A stretch of DNA of 64,000 nucleotides from assembly GCF_025698545.1 (NCBI RefSeq), contig NC_068569.1, forward strand, positions 6,138,001 through 6,202,000, read 5' to 3'. Positions 51,801 to 64,000 of this stretch are shown here, piece after piece. Numbering within the stretch: position 1 is the stretch's first letter; each line of letters begins with the position of its first letter. The notes below the pieces were generated by a model. That model made no database searches, was not told the DNA's origin, and saw only the letters and a list, made by a program, of their open reading frames with translations. A program made the position numbers and the translations under genes. Source of the DNA: Gossypium raimondii. Taxonomy: Eukaryota; Streptophyta; Magnoliopsida; Malvales; Malvaceae.

Positions 51801-51872
51801 TTTCTACAGGGTCTTGATGATCTAATCAGTTTATTTCGCCGGCCCCCTTCTCGAAAGGTGAAAACAGCTTGA
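45872..51872 (+). CDS. NCLN: nicalin, ER membrane M28-fold protein
   Basis: Fourteen exons: 45872-46157, 46248-46405, 47373-47476, 47912-47978, 48440-48532, 48616-48780, 48907-49047, 49141-49218, 49665-49777, 49870-49930, 50707-50874, 51349-51450, 51622-51711, 51810-51872. They join in frame to 562 residues, almost the length of human nicalin (563). A signal peptide covers about residues 1-37 (YSVIALVFILVACVELCDA), the lumenal part is an M28 peptidase-like fold (IAIVASYDTFG; SVGSDSNGSGVVALLEIARL), and a single membrane helix spans about 515-540 (exon 13) before a short cytosolic tail. The zinc ligands of active M28 enzymes are not kept (SYDT where enzymes have HxD), as expected for nicalin, which is non-catalytic. 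In animals nicalin works with NOMO and TMEM147 at the ER translocon; the plant counterpart is At3g44330. Splice sites are all GT-AG. Confidence 0.95.
50566..50644 (+). repeat. 39-bp tandem duplication in nicalin intron 10
   Basis: The unit TTAGATAGTTGCCAACTTGT with its following 19 bases is present twice in a row, almost identical, about 60 bp before exon 11. Near identity suggests a recent duplication. Confidence 0.85.
51484..51506 (+). repeat. alternating TG/CG tract in nicalin intron 12
   Basis: TGTGTGTGTG runs straight into CGCGCGCGCATGCGC, a pure purine-pyrimidine alternation of about 25 bp that could adopt Z-DNA. Confidence 0.7.
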
Positions 51873-54080
51873 TCGCATAAGCAGAACATTATATGCGGAT
51901 GCATTTTGTACGAAATATTCTCTAATGTAAACTTAAAACAAAATATCCCACGAGGTTCCTTGGTTTTCACTTTTTTTTTCTTCTCCTTTTTAGTTTTAGT
52001 ATGACCGGGGACCATTTTAAATGAGATCAATTTTAGGTGCGAGAAAATTTTTGCTCAGTCCATCCAGGATTGTATTGTATTGTATTGTTGTTGGTTTTAT
52101 AGAATAAATACGTATGGGGGTATCCGCACATTTTTAATTACACGACATGGCATGTATGCTGATTTTAGATTTGTGTCTAACATATGTACGTGTAAAACTC
52201 GTTAACATAGGTGATATAAATACTGATCCACAATCCCGTAATTTTAATGTCGCCCGCCAAGTTTAGATGCAAAAGATTAATATAAATTTTGTTTGCTCAT
52301 TTTGCTTTATAAAGGGTGGCAATGACTATTTTGGACTTTCAATTTTATAAAAAAAACTTTTTAGCTTTTTATTTAATTTCTCTCTTTAATTTTTTAATTC
52401 ATTTTGAGATGATTTGACAAAAAACATAAATTTATAAATTATGAATTAAAAAAGACGGAAAATTAAATAAGGTTTAAAATAATTTTTTATAAAATTAGAA
52501 CGCAAAAGAAATGTTTTTTCTCTCTCGGTGATAGGTACGATTTTGAGTAAGTTAAAATTATACACTGGAATTATATAGGTCAATTGATTTACACTGAAAT
52601 TGCTACATACCACTAACACATAGAGATGGTAGAAAACCTTAGAATGTGATAAAAGAAAAATAAAAATACTAATCAACATTTAAAAAAATTTCACCATTGG
52701 ATTCAAGTATAAAGTTTTATGAAGAGGATCTGTTGTTGTGGATTTATGGTAATTGCTATTAGCTGTAGGGAAGAAAATCTCAATCTCTATTGCCAGTTGT
52801 CAAGCAATTTTCCTTGGAGTACAGTCGAAGAGACATAGCAATATCCTTATGATTTGAAATCTTTAATCAAGCAATTAATATGAGAAGAATCAATTAACAA
52901 ATCCCTAAATCTCTTGTAACGCCCATCATTTCTAGCCATGGAATTACTTGAAAGAAACCCTTCCAATCCACCAATAAATAAATAAAAGCCTATCATCTAT
53001 ATATGTGGAATTTATTATACTTTCCAACACCTAGTTATCCCCACAAATAAGAAGGAAAAGAAAATAGTGAAAGAAATATGTATCAATGCCGCTCAATCTT
53101 TTCAAGATTGCCTAATTAGTCTCCTAACATCTTCATCCCACAATTCCAAAAGGAGATGCCACCATTTTCATAAATATGTATTTTTTAGATTTTGTTACTA
53201 TTTTCATAAATCATTAATATTGTTGCTATTATAAAATTATGTTATATTTACATATTATATACATTAATGATTATATTTTTAAAATATGTATGTTAAATCA
53301 AAACTAAAATTTTCTATAAAAGATTTATGGCGAACTGATAAAATTAAAGTTTCCAAATTTATATTGAATAAAAAATTATATATAAAATTGATATTTATTT
53401 CGAAAACTAATAAGGAAACTAAGGCATAGTAATCCAATTAATGACCAACCAGTCCATTTGTTCAATGAAAAGATTTCGATAGGCACATGTAATGAAATTG
53501 ATTGAGAAATAAGTGACATATTTTATAATAGAAAGCACCAATGAATATATATTTATTTATTTTGTTAAATATCTCAAATCATATTTATATATATATATAT
53601 CTCCATAAGTGTAAATATATATGTCTATTACTTTACTCCATGGATAAAGGATCTAATTGATAGAGGAAGCATCATAAAGATCAATTAATGAGGATTTAGA
53701 AAGAAAAAAAAGTTGAAGAATACCCAAAATCTTGGGGCATGTTCCATGGCCATGCTTTGAAGAGAAAAAAAAAAAAAAGAGAGGTAAAAAGCATATGCTT
53801 GAGGAATTAGAGAAAACCCATGAATTGGTAGTATACTATGAACTGCTATATGCTAGTATTAAACAAGAAACAAAGATATTACATCAAACTCTCCACTTTT
53901 AATTAATACACATAATTAATAGAAATTACATAAAATCTTACGAGTCTGCACTCACAAACTATATTATTATATATATAGCAGCGAAGAACTATATAAATAT
54001 ATATATCACACGTCTTTCTCACAAATACTTATGACATTAATTACTGCTATTACACTGTCTCTAATCCACTGAGATAGTCA
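51873..54080. other. nicalin 3' UTR and AT-rich intergenic
   Basis: About 250 bp of likely 3' UTR, then AT-rich DNA with (TA)n tracts near 53584-53599 and 53964-53975 and an A-run at 53765-53779. No gene-like frame on either strand. Confidence 0.5.
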
Positions 54081-54688
54081 TCAAGGGATACCGATGATGG
54101 GGAAGAAAGGAACATAATAGCTGGATGGTGCAAGTCCCCACTCCGGGGGTAGTGGCAGATCGACGGTCTTGGATGAACCGATCCCCTTTTGAGCTCCACA
54201 TGATTTAGCATCAATGGATGCCGAAGGGCATGAAGTGGAGAAAGCCAGTGGAGTGGAGAGGGTGTAAGTGTTGGGTTGATGTCCCACCTTGACAACCTTG
54301 GACACCAGGTTTTTCTTCTTGCTGTATAGCTGGTTTGGTCCACCTAGGAGCTTGGCAAGGCAGTTAGTGTTTGAGATGCCTGATGGAAGCTGGACCTTGA
54401 AAGAACCATTTTCTTCAGTGGTTGCAGTGGCTAGTTTCTTCACTTTCTCACACTTCACTGCAACTTGGATGCCTGCAATTATAAAGCCTATATGATTAAG
54501 TAGTAGGACAACATTTTAAAAACAACTCAAAAGAGGGAAAATTAGAGGGAACCTGAGAAGTCATAATTATGAGGGCAGTCGAAGCAGGAGATTTTGGCAT
54601 TGAGATGTTGGCAATTTGAGAGTTGAACCCTAGTAAGAGCCACTAGGAACACCACCAGTGCAGAAATCATCCCTAAAGGAAGTGCCAT
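54081..54688 (-). CDS. pollen Ole e 1/extensin-like secreted protein
   Basis: Two exons, 54553-54688 and 54081-54472, joined in phase 1 (codon for Gly46 is split), give 175 residues. Residues 1-26 (MALPLGMISALVVFLVALTR...) are a signal peptide. The mature part has the Ole e 1-like pattern: KISCFDCPHNYDFSG, VAVKCEKVKKLATATTEENG, then FKVQLPSG and NTNCLAKLLGG, with about six conserved cysteines. The C-terminus is proline-rich (DLPLPPEWGLAPSSYYVPFF). Such proteins are secreted to the cell wall; their function is poorly known, and some bind pectin or arabinogalactan. A TATA box lies about 85 bp before the ATG. The gene looks intact. Confidence 0.92.
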
Positions 54689-54769
54689 TTTGATTTTGGT
54701 AAGCCAACACAATGTCAAGTGTGTTTCTCTTTTTGAGTATGAAGAATTATGGGAGAGGGCATATATTGT

Positions 54770-54782
54770 TGCTTATAAATGC
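54770..54782 (-). promoter_or_regulatory. TATA box of the Ole e 1-like gene
   Basis: On the minus strand ATTTATAAGC lies about 85 bp before the ATG at 54688, a normal distance for a short leader. Confidence 0.55.
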
Positions 54783-57700
54783 AAGGGGGGGAATTAGCTA
54801 AGACCGTATTTAATAAAAGGAAAGCAAAGGCTGAGTTGGTAGTTGGTGCTAATTTACTGCAGTAACGAACTAACACGAGAACCCCCTTATCTTGTTTTTT
54901 CTTCTTCCACAGTGACATGTGTAAATTTAGACCAACTTTAAGCCTATCTATACCTATTTTCTAAGAACAACAACAAGCATAACTGACTCTCACAAATGAT
55001 GTTTCTCGTGAATACTCAAAATTCCAAACATTTTAGACAAAGTTTATCATTTCTCGACCCACCATCAAAAAAGTAGATTTCATAAACATAATATAAAGAT
55101 TATAAATGTGTAAAAAAAAAAACATAAACACGAACATCAAGTGGAGTCAATAAGTGTTGTATATTATATTTATTTTCATAACCTAATGATGAAAGGAGGA
55201 GGGTACATAGATAGTGTGGGTCCTTAATCCAATCTAAAGTTTTTATTACCGATGGACGTTTCTAAGCATATGTTAGTATATAGGGGGTGACATACTTGGT
55301 TATGAATTTGTGTTGCTATATGGAATCATTACAACCACATTCTAAAGCTGCTAATAGATTTGGGGTACTTAAGAATTGGCATGTATTTGTGTGTTTCTCT
55401 TTCGGTGCATTATTAGAAGATCTGGTGAGGTCTCGTAGTTGCCCTAAGAAAGTGGCTACACTTGAATCCATCCTTCTCATCTATTTAATTTCCCACTTGA
55501 AAAACTAAATTTGGGAAATCAATCATCACCATTTACTATCAACTGGAATTATGCATTTCCAATACTTATCATCTAAGAGTACTTGGGAGCCAAGTTAAGA
55601 GTTTTTTAAGGTGTACGGATAAAATTATTTAATTTTAAAAAAGGAAAGTTAATTTTTAAAAGGGTCAAAAAATAATTTTTCTATTTATTGAATTCCAAAT
55701 CTTTTTAAAAGTAATTGTATAAGCTACCTTGGAACTTGTCTAACATTTAACATCGAACAACTAAAATAAAGAATTTAATAGAACCACCTACTACAAATAT
55801 TGGCAGTTTTGCCACTCAATTTGCAACTACAACTTGTTTCATTGTGACTCTGATTGAACCTCAAACGGAAGAGATGAAATTTAAAAGTTGAAGTTTTTTA
55901 GATTTTTCCTTTTCTTCATCATAATTTGATTCGATTTCTTATTTTTATATTTTCTTTTTGGACTTATTTTGATAAAATAAATTATAGCTTTTGGATATTG
56001 TTCTGTAAATTTTTCAAGCCTTTCTAAAAATATTACTAAATAAAAATAATCTTTATGTAAAAAATTTAAACTATTTGTACTAATTTAAATATAAAATATT
56101 CATTTTACATTGTTAAAAATAAAATTCAATTCGATCCAAATTATAATTTTTAACCAAAAGCTATCCAAACGGAATAATTCAGATTAATTTTGGATTTCTC
56201 AAATTTTATTGATATTTAAAAATATGAGAAATTAACCCAATTGAAAAGATTATAAAATTTATTATCTGATGATAACCCAAATGGGATCTACGAATGTAAA
56301 TATATAGGTTTGTGACATTGAATAAAGCCGTACAGGGGTAGGTTGGTTTTTCGTAGAGCACCTTAATTGCCAATAAATGAAAAAGATGGGAAGAAATGTA
56401 AAACCCTAATTTCAGATTTTAGCTTAGCCCAGGGGCGAAGAGATTTAATGTTCATTAATGAGGTCTATGTTTTTCAACCTTGAGTTTCGTTTTTCAACAT
56501 CAAAATAAGTCAACATTATTATCAAAGATCTAACGTTTCGAGATTCATAATATATAATATATCTTTCAAAATGTAGCATTGTGTTTAAAATATAGGAATG
56601 TAAAATTAATTATATCTGGATTTTCTTTTTATTTTTAAAAGTGTTTTGTTCTGTACATTGTATGTTTAATTTGAAATTGGATATATATCCAATTTAGTTT
56701 AGAATAAGGTATATAAAAACTTAGAATATGCATTTTGAAACTCAAAAGCTTAATCATTGAATATATAGAGCTAGATTTGGAATTTTGGATGGAAGAGGGG
56801 CCAAGGCAATTGGGAACCCTTCTGACAACAAGGTAAGCCTCTGAATAAATGGGGTAGGGTACCTCTGCCCTGCAATTCCACACTTTCTGATTCTAATAAA
56901 TATTATTGACCAACGTTTATTTATTTACAATTTTTTTATGAGTTAAATAAGATTATACAAGAGGACGTGAGTTTGAGTGCGCTAAAACGTATTATCCTTC
57001 CTATGTGCCGTGTCAAGAGGGTATGAATTTGAAAATTTCAATTGGAAGAACAGGAAGAGCATTTCGCCCGAAAAGAAAAAAGCGCTTTACTAGTAACTTT
57101 TTTCTGGATTGTCATGAGAAAATAAAAAAGCAGAGTTGAGCATTGCATAACTTCTACTGTCCAACTACTAATATTTAGGTTAATAAATTTATTAACATAA
57201 TGGTAAATATTAAAAATTGGAAGTTATTATTTTAATAAATTTAATTTATTATCCTGGATAATTCTGAATAAAAAATTAAAAATTAAACATAATTCTAGTA
57301 TTTTACCTTTTGTATATATAAAATTATTAGCTTAGCAGTGGGTTCCGTCATTCATATGAATAATCCCTCCAGCTAATATCAAAGACATTTAAAGTATATA
57401 TGCCTAACTTATCACTGCATTAATTTGCTTGCAAATATTGATTTCCATTTTACAAAAATGTTACTACTTTCACTTAATTTATAATTTGAGTTTAGATTTA
57501 TTCTTTGGGATTGTACATATATAATTATTTATTGTCCCTTGTAATTTTTTTTGTCAGCTCAAATATGGAACTTTCACGTCCTAATTACTTAGTACCTTAT
57601 TTCTTAAATTTCAACACAAAAAAGTTGATGGATTTTTAATTCCAACGTAAATACTAAGGTAGTGTAGATGAGAAAGCATTAATATGAGTTAATGACCTCT

Positions 57701-58820
57701 CCATGAATAAAAATACAAGGAGCTAAGCGGCTGTGGAGTGGAGGGTTGGTTGAGCTAGTTGTATCTCAAGTAGATTCTCAAAAAAAATTGCCCTATTCAA
57801 ACATTCACTAGACTGAACAAAAAAAAGGTTATTATTGCCAAATTGTCACTTATAGTACATTATTTGAGTGTGAATAAAAGCAAATGAAGAACTTGAGGGT
57901 GGAAGCCATGGTTGAAACTTTGATGTGCATATGTCACTCTTTAACTTCAAGACTGAATGTGCCGGATGAGGCATTTATGTGGTATGTATAGAGTTATGTT
58001 TACGCCATTGGTGGAGGCCATTTTCTAATGGTGCCTGCTAGGTGAAAATCACCAAGGATTTTGTACTTGTAGTTGTTGGAACTTCGGAATGTCCTTTGTC
58101 TTGTCTAAGGCATTGTTCCTCATCACCCACAAAGCAGTTAAATGAGTTAAACACCTTGTGCACATTAAAGTTGTTTTCAGATTTAAGTTGCCTTGTTGGC
58201 GAGATCCAAATTAATGCAAATACGTAACAACATGCGAAGGAGCGAGATTAAAGTTTGTTAAGCTTTGTCAATGTCAAATTCTCTCTTCTTAATTCAACCA
58301 GGCATGGAATAATTTTGGGTGAAAAAAAATAATATTAACATCGCTGAGTTCTCACTTATGTTAACTTGGATTCGAGTGTGAATATCGAAAATGGATATGC
58401 ATTCCATGCAATTATATTCAATTTTTTTAAGTATTTGGTGAGTCTTTTTGAGTTGTTGTAAAATCATATTCTTATATCCATATTCAAATATATGTTAAAT
58501 ACAAATATCATATTCAATAAATCTAAACAAAATAAATTTTCGCCTATCATGCTTAATTTGCAAATAAATAAAGTTGTGTTTCTTGTAACATTAAGTGAAT
58601 AATTTGATCTTCAAATATAGAAACATTAAGTTTAGTTCAAAATGTGACAGAAACTTTTAGAGAGGAACAGTTGTCTATGTGTGGATATTTATATTCAGAC
58701 ACATATTTAAACATTAAGTTATGAGGAGATTCTAATTTAAATATATGAAAGAATCCAAAATGTTTGAATATATGCATGTAAACATATACGTAGCTACCCT
58801 CGTCTTGTACTTAGTATTAT
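54783..58820. other. large intergenic region, no gene recognised
   Basis: About 4 kb with no convincing coding region. Small frames at 55287-55508, 56635-56883 and 58042-58227 have no motif, no splice partners and ordinary background composition. Somewhat less AT-rich stretches at 56320-56460 and 57880-58160 may be decayed genes or transcribed, but nothing in them can be named. Confidence 0.45.
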
Positions 58821-58824
58821 GCCC

Positions 58825-59379
58825 ATGCAAATTCAGCGGACAAATAGAGTCTTGGGAAGTGACAGTGCCTGCATTTGCACTCCCAAAAGCAGATACCGCC
58901 AAAGCTGGATTATTTGCATCAATATTGTACTGAAAGTGGCCTAGTCCCTTGGGGAAGACGAACATGTCACCAGCTTGTAACGACTGCGTGAAAAGCTTGT
59001 TGGTTGTGTCCACGAAACCGGGTTCCAGGCTTCCGGCGACAAGGAAAAGGAGCTCGGCGGTCGGGGATGGGTGTGGGGAGGGTTGGTTGAAACAGCTGGG
59101 AATTGAAGAACATCATACGAAACACTGTGCCCGTTTAGTGCTGGGAATTCCGCCATGCTTGCTTTCAAGATTGTAAATTTCGTGGGGAAGTCTTCACCGA
59201 TGAGGACTCGCATTCCGGTGAATGTAAAGAAGTTTCCATCGGCATTGTTTACATCTTGTGGGACTAAAAAATCAGAGGTGATGTCTGCATCTCCGGAAAG
59301 GACCATTTGCGGCTTGCGCAATGGTAAACGAAGATAACATGACGAAAAGGACTTTCAGGCTGACTATTCTTGAGGCCAT
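58825..59379 (-). pseudogene. germin-like protein (cupin) pseudogene
   Basis: From the ATG at 59379 a signal peptide MASRIVSLKVLFVMLSSF runs to about AQAANG. The mature germin-like sequence then continues in a second frame: SGDADITSDFLVPQDVNN, FFTFTGMRVLIGED, EFPALNGHSVSYDVLQFPA and NPPHTHPR (cupin motif 1, metal ligands H-x-H). After HTHPR the frame changes again, consistent with loss of one base at about 59069, and VDTTNKLFTQSLQAGDMFVF and GLGHFQYNIDANNPALAV (cupin motif 2) follow in another frame. A last shift near 58870 precedes PKTLFVR, and the final 30 or so residues are not recognisable. So three frame changes and a lost C-terminus: not functional. Germin-like proteins are extracellular, often with superoxide dismutase activity. 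A TATA box remains. Confidence 0.85.
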
Positions 59380-59460
59380 GGTCTAAAAAATCCTGGTCTG
59401 TATAGTTTTCAATTAACACCAAATGTGCTGGTGAGTTGCTTCAACTTCTTGAGAAGGCTT

Positions 59461-59470
59461 TATTTATAGA
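59461..59470 (-). promoter_or_regulatory. TATA box of the germin-like pseudogene
   Basis: CTATAAATAAAG on the minus strand, about 82 bp before the ATG at 59379. Confidence 0.5.
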
Positions 59471-59717
59471 TTTGTGTTTACGTGATTTCTTGAGAAGGCA
59501 TGTACGCATGTCAGGTTATTTGTCTGGTCCAGATTAGGTGAGATTGGTTTTTATTTACAGAATAACTCATTACAAGTGGAACTCGATCATGTTATTTGAT
59601 TAAAATAAAATAGTACCGTTGAACACAACAAGGACCAAGAACATAAAAACAACATTCAACCAAGAATAATAAATAAAGAACATATATAAAGAAAAGAAAC
59701 AAAAAATCAAAGACAAA

Positions 59718-61014
<1,297 letters not shown>

Positions 61015-61071
61015 TTCCTTTTCCTTCTTCTTCTGTGAATATCCAAATGCAGATGAGATGAAGATATCCAT

Positions 61072-61080
61072 TTTTATATA
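61072..61080 (-). promoter_or_regulatory. TATA box of the peroxidase gene
   Basis: TATATAAAA on the minus strand, about 60 bp before the ATG at 61014. It supports that start over the in-frame ATGs at 61071 and 61128. Confidence 0.65.
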
Positions 61081-61873
61081 GGAATCGAAACTGGCTTCTA
61101 ATTCTACAGGAAATTTAATGGAGGGCACGACTGGCCTTCAAGCAGCAGCCAGCTTAGCTTAGTTCCGATTTGTTGTCTTTATAAACGTGCATTCATGTTT
61201 CCTTTAACCAAAACATGCAAAATGGCGTTCCATGGAGTTGAACAAAATCCGGCAGTTTCAACATTAGAGATTCCATGGAAAGAGTTGCTTTTTTTGGAAA
61301 TTTTCAACGCCGGCATATTTTTAAAAGGTGCATATCCAGTACATGCAACGACCCCATTTATGTGAAAATTAATAGAATAATTCATTGAACTTCAAATATT
61401 TATTTCGTCCATTTAAACATCGAGCCTTTAATCAAACAAACAATGATTATTAGTTTTATTAATTTCCGTCCAGTTAGGGTCTAATGATTAGGTGAAATTG
61501 TTTGATGCTTACCTGATTGGAATGGATGATCATTTAATTTTAGCTTAGGATTTTTTACATTTAGGCCTAAAACAGTTGGTTGGACCCACGTAAAAGGCTA
61601 ATGGTCGGATTTGGATGAAATTGAAAAATGGATATATGTTAGGTGAGATTGAACTTTGCATTCATAAAATATACACAGGATTATATATTGGGAAAGAAAT
61701 CAAATCAGATTACGTGTTAATTAACAAATGATTAAATCAAGTAAGTTTGACGGATGCTTCTTCATACCGCTTTTCCTTTCACATATTTTAATTACAAAAT
61801 ATACAATCCATAAGGGATAAAGTATAGATATTTTTAAAGGACAGGTGTCAATGTAAGAACCTTTTGGACATCA
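61081..61873. other. peroxidase upstream region and intergenic
   Basis: The first few hundred bases are the peroxidase promoter side. No other gene is seen; a 68-codon minus frame at 61179-61385 has no recognisable features. Confidence 0.45.
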
Positions 61874-62165
61874 AGTTAATTGCACTAAATATCTTCAAAT
61901 TATGGCTATAATTTTAAATTAATCTCAAACTTTAAAATATTCTAATTAGATCCTCAAACTATCGATATTATATCAATAAGATTCTTTTGCTACTAAAATT
62001 GTTAATTTAACCGATAAATGAGATATTAGATCTTATGTGACATAAGTTAAAATGAAAATTTTAAAGAAAAGTTTGACATAACATCAATAGTTTGGGGATG
62101 TAATTAGAATGTTTTGAAGTTTAGGAACTAATTTAGAATAAAAGTAATAGTTAGTGTAATTAACT
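61874..62165. mobile_element. 290-bp MITE with about 95-bp inverted arms
   Basis: The left end AGTTAATTGCACTAAATATC, then 'taaattaatctcaaactttaaaatattctaattagatcctcaaactat', recurs inverted at the right end as AGTTAATTACACTAACTATT, 'taaattagttcctaaacttcaaaacattctaattacatccccaaactat'. No clear target duplication is seen. Fragments with the same end occur near 34892 and 35030. Confidence 0.7.
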
Positions 62166-62209
62166 CTTCTTTTTATCTATAGTTGTATAGATTGGTTGAG
62201 TTTTAAATA

Positions 62210-62659
62210 GGCTAAATGCTAAAATTGGGGCCAAACCTTTTAGGGGTTACTCATATAAAGCTCAAGTCTTTCAAAATGGTCTACTTACCCTTTATAAAAG
62301 TGCTCAAATAAAGGTAAAATCTTTCAAAACGGTCAAATAAGGACCTAACCTTTTTAAAAGCTATACAAATAAGGATCAAACATTTTCAGAAGTGCTTAAA
62401 TAAGGGTTTCTCAAATATCGTATATCATGTTTCAAATTATATTCTAATTGCTTTCTTTTCTTTTTAAGCAATATTTGATGTGTTTTTATCCTAAACTCGT
62501 TAACATTTACCTAATTTTTCTACAAATTGGGCTGACATACATGGAAAGCCCTTATTTGAGTGCTTTTATAAATGTTAAACCCTTATTTAACTTTTTAGAA
62601 GGTTTAGTCCTTGTGTGAGTAATCTCTAAAATGTTGAGCCATAATTAGAGCATTTACCC
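62210..62659 (+). mobile_element. 450-bp MITE, copy 1, with perfect 9-bp target duplication
   Basis: The inverted ends start GGCTAAATGCTAAAATTGGG (left) and GGGTAAATGCTCTAATTATG (right, opposite strand) and run about 120 bp. The flanks TTTTAAATA (62201-62209 and 62660-62668) are identical, so the ends are exact. A 9-bp duplication points to the Mutator-like superfamily (inference). An internal mark, TTTCTCAAATATCGTATATC, is shared with copy 2. Confidence 0.8.
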
Positions 62660-62817
62660 TTTTAAATAAATATATTTGTAATTTAAGTACTAATTTGACA
62701 ATAAAAAAGATTTTAAATCTAAATTTAATTATAAAATATTAATAGTATATTAATAAATTTAAAATATTTTAATATTGTTGGAATAGTGATCTGGACTTAT
62801 TGGTATCAAATAAATTA

Positions 62818-63202
62818 GGTTAAACACTTAAATTAAGGCCCAATCTTTAGGAATTGTTCACGTAAGGGTTAAACTTTTCAAAATACTCATATAATAACTT
62901 AATTAACTTTTATAAAAAATATTCAAATAAAGACTTTTCACGCCATTTCAGCTCAATTTGAATGTATTCGAATAAAATTCATGACATTTGAATCAAGTTT
63001 TGCTTAAAATAAAAAAATTAATAAAACATAATTTAAGATATGATATACGATATTTGAGAAGCCTTTATTAATACATTTTTAAAAAATTTTAATCCTTATT
63101 TAAACACTTAAAACAATTAACTTTCATTTGAGTATTTTTGCATATATTAAATCGTAATGTCAACATTTTAAAAGATTTGGGCTTCTGTGAGCAGTCATAA
63201 AG
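62818..63202 (-). mobile_element. MITE copy 2 of the same family, inverted, one end truncated
   Basis: The left end GGTTAAACACTTAAATTAAG belongs to the same family as copy 1. The shared internal mark (CTTCTCAAATATCGTATATC) is on the minus strand here, so the copy is inverted relative to copy 1. Its right arm lacks about the last 25-35 bp of the family end. The flanks AATAAATTA (62809-62817) and GATAAATTA (63203-63211) are a 9-bp duplication with one difference. It lies 158 bp from copy 1. Confidence 0.65.
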
Positions 63203-63211
63203 GATAAATTA

Positions 63212-64000
63212 ATAAACACTTTGGAAGGCCACCACATCCGGTGCTTGTAGAGACGTAAGTACTCCATAATCGGGGTTGTGTCCAGTTTTCGAAAATAATC
63301 CATATGCACAGTCCCGAATTTGATTTCACCTAATTCAACAATCTGGTTTTACTGTCTATATATAAAATATGATCAAATTTAAATAAAAATAATTGTTATT
63401 ATTTAATTTTAAATGTTGTAACTCCTTTTATATTATATCATCTCATGTTTTCTCACTCAGATTAAAATTTTTAATCACTATTTTGGATACCCTTATCATT
63501 GGTAAAGAAAACATTCATAATCGTGTATAAGAAAATATCAATGATCATCCCAGCAGCTGGTATCTCAATTTTTACTTAATGGTATAATTTCGATTATGTA
63601 CTAACGCTCAAATCTCAATTATTCAATTTAATCCTTATTTGACTTTTCTCCAAAGTTTAAAATTTAATTCAAATTATTTTAATACAATCTTTTTTTTTTT
63701 AATTTTGACTCCAAACTCTATCTCATAATCTTTTACTTGGCTCTTACTCATGGTTTAGCACCCTGGATTGCATTTCCTCAGGCTATCTATTCGTTTGCCT
63801 TCTTTCGCACCTTTCTTTCATTTTTTAAAATTTATTCTCAGATTATTTAATCCATCCCACCAATTTGTTCTCGGTGTTTCGAGAAGGTGCGGGGACGGAT
63901 TAGGGTTAGTATTAACTTTTGAAAATAAATTATATTAGTATCTACATATCAAAATGATTTTTAGAAAGAATCTACCACATCCATGTACTCGGTTTTTTTT
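63212..64000. other. AT-rich intergenic to the window end
   Basis: No gene or clear repeat structure was found in the last 790 bp. Confidence 0.45.

Noticed and set aside
58042-58227. 61-codon plus frame with several cysteines, possible small secreted peptide
   Set aside because: No signal peptide, no known cysteine spacing and no promoter signs.

Overview
The window is nuclear DNA of a flowering plant: AT-rich, with short-exon genes, GT-AG introns, chloroplast-targeted products, and intergenic DNA full of short terminal-inverted-repeat (TIR) transposons. All recognisable proteins are eudicot-like. The 3.1 kb LTR that starts TGTAATACCCC and the 'tagtccctgtact' type TIR repeats resemble repeats of cotton and other Malvaceae, so Gossypium or a close relative is my best guess (inference).

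Ten intact-looking genes were rebuilt exon by exon; for every multi-exon gene the joined exons give one open frame: a 108-aa membrane-anchored coiled-coil protein (1093-2256, -); a membrane-tethered NAC transcription factor of the NTL8 type (5699-8853, -); a BRANCHLESS TRICHOMES/USO1-like coiled-coil protein (11377-13711, -); photosystem I subunit PsaO (18740-19840, -); a single-exon F-box protein with a C-terminal membrane segment (23542-24606, -); RuvB-like 1 helicase RIN1/Pontin (35878-39917, -, 12 exons, one GC-AG intron); a plastid protein with an ATP-synthase-I-like membrane domain (41003-44352, +, 9 exons); the ER protein nicalin (45872-51872, +, 14 exons); a pollen Ole e 1-like secreted protein (54081-54688, -); and a class III peroxidase of the Prx44/57 type (59718-61014, -). 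Two host pseudogenes are visible: an RNase T2 that has lost its first active-site block (33411-34066, -) and a germin-like protein with several frame changes (about 58825-59379, -).

The repeat landscape has one complex centre. At 25523-30696 a long-TIR DNA transposon was split by a long solo LTR of a Ty3/gypsy element (26656-30614), and that LTR was split by a second, 843-bp LTR (27997-28839) with a perfect 5-bp target duplication. Close by, at 21799-23020, another long-TIR element carries a piece of an unrelated, acidic coding sequence. Smaller TIR elements lie at 3234-3607, 15629-16072, 31367-31904, 61874-62165, 62210-62659 and 62818-63202; the last two are copies of one family in opposite orientation.

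The genes do not form a common pathway. Several encode membrane or organelle proteins (PsaO and the ATP-synthase-I-like protein in plastids, nicalin in the ER), and three loci at the right end (Ole e 1-like, germin-like pseudogene, peroxidase) are of the secreted cell-wall type. I found no CRISPR, operon or tRNA gene and no clearly new multi-gene system. The most unusual items are the nested transposons, the transposon-borne gene fragment, the GC-AG intron in RIN1 and the two decayed secreted-protein genes.
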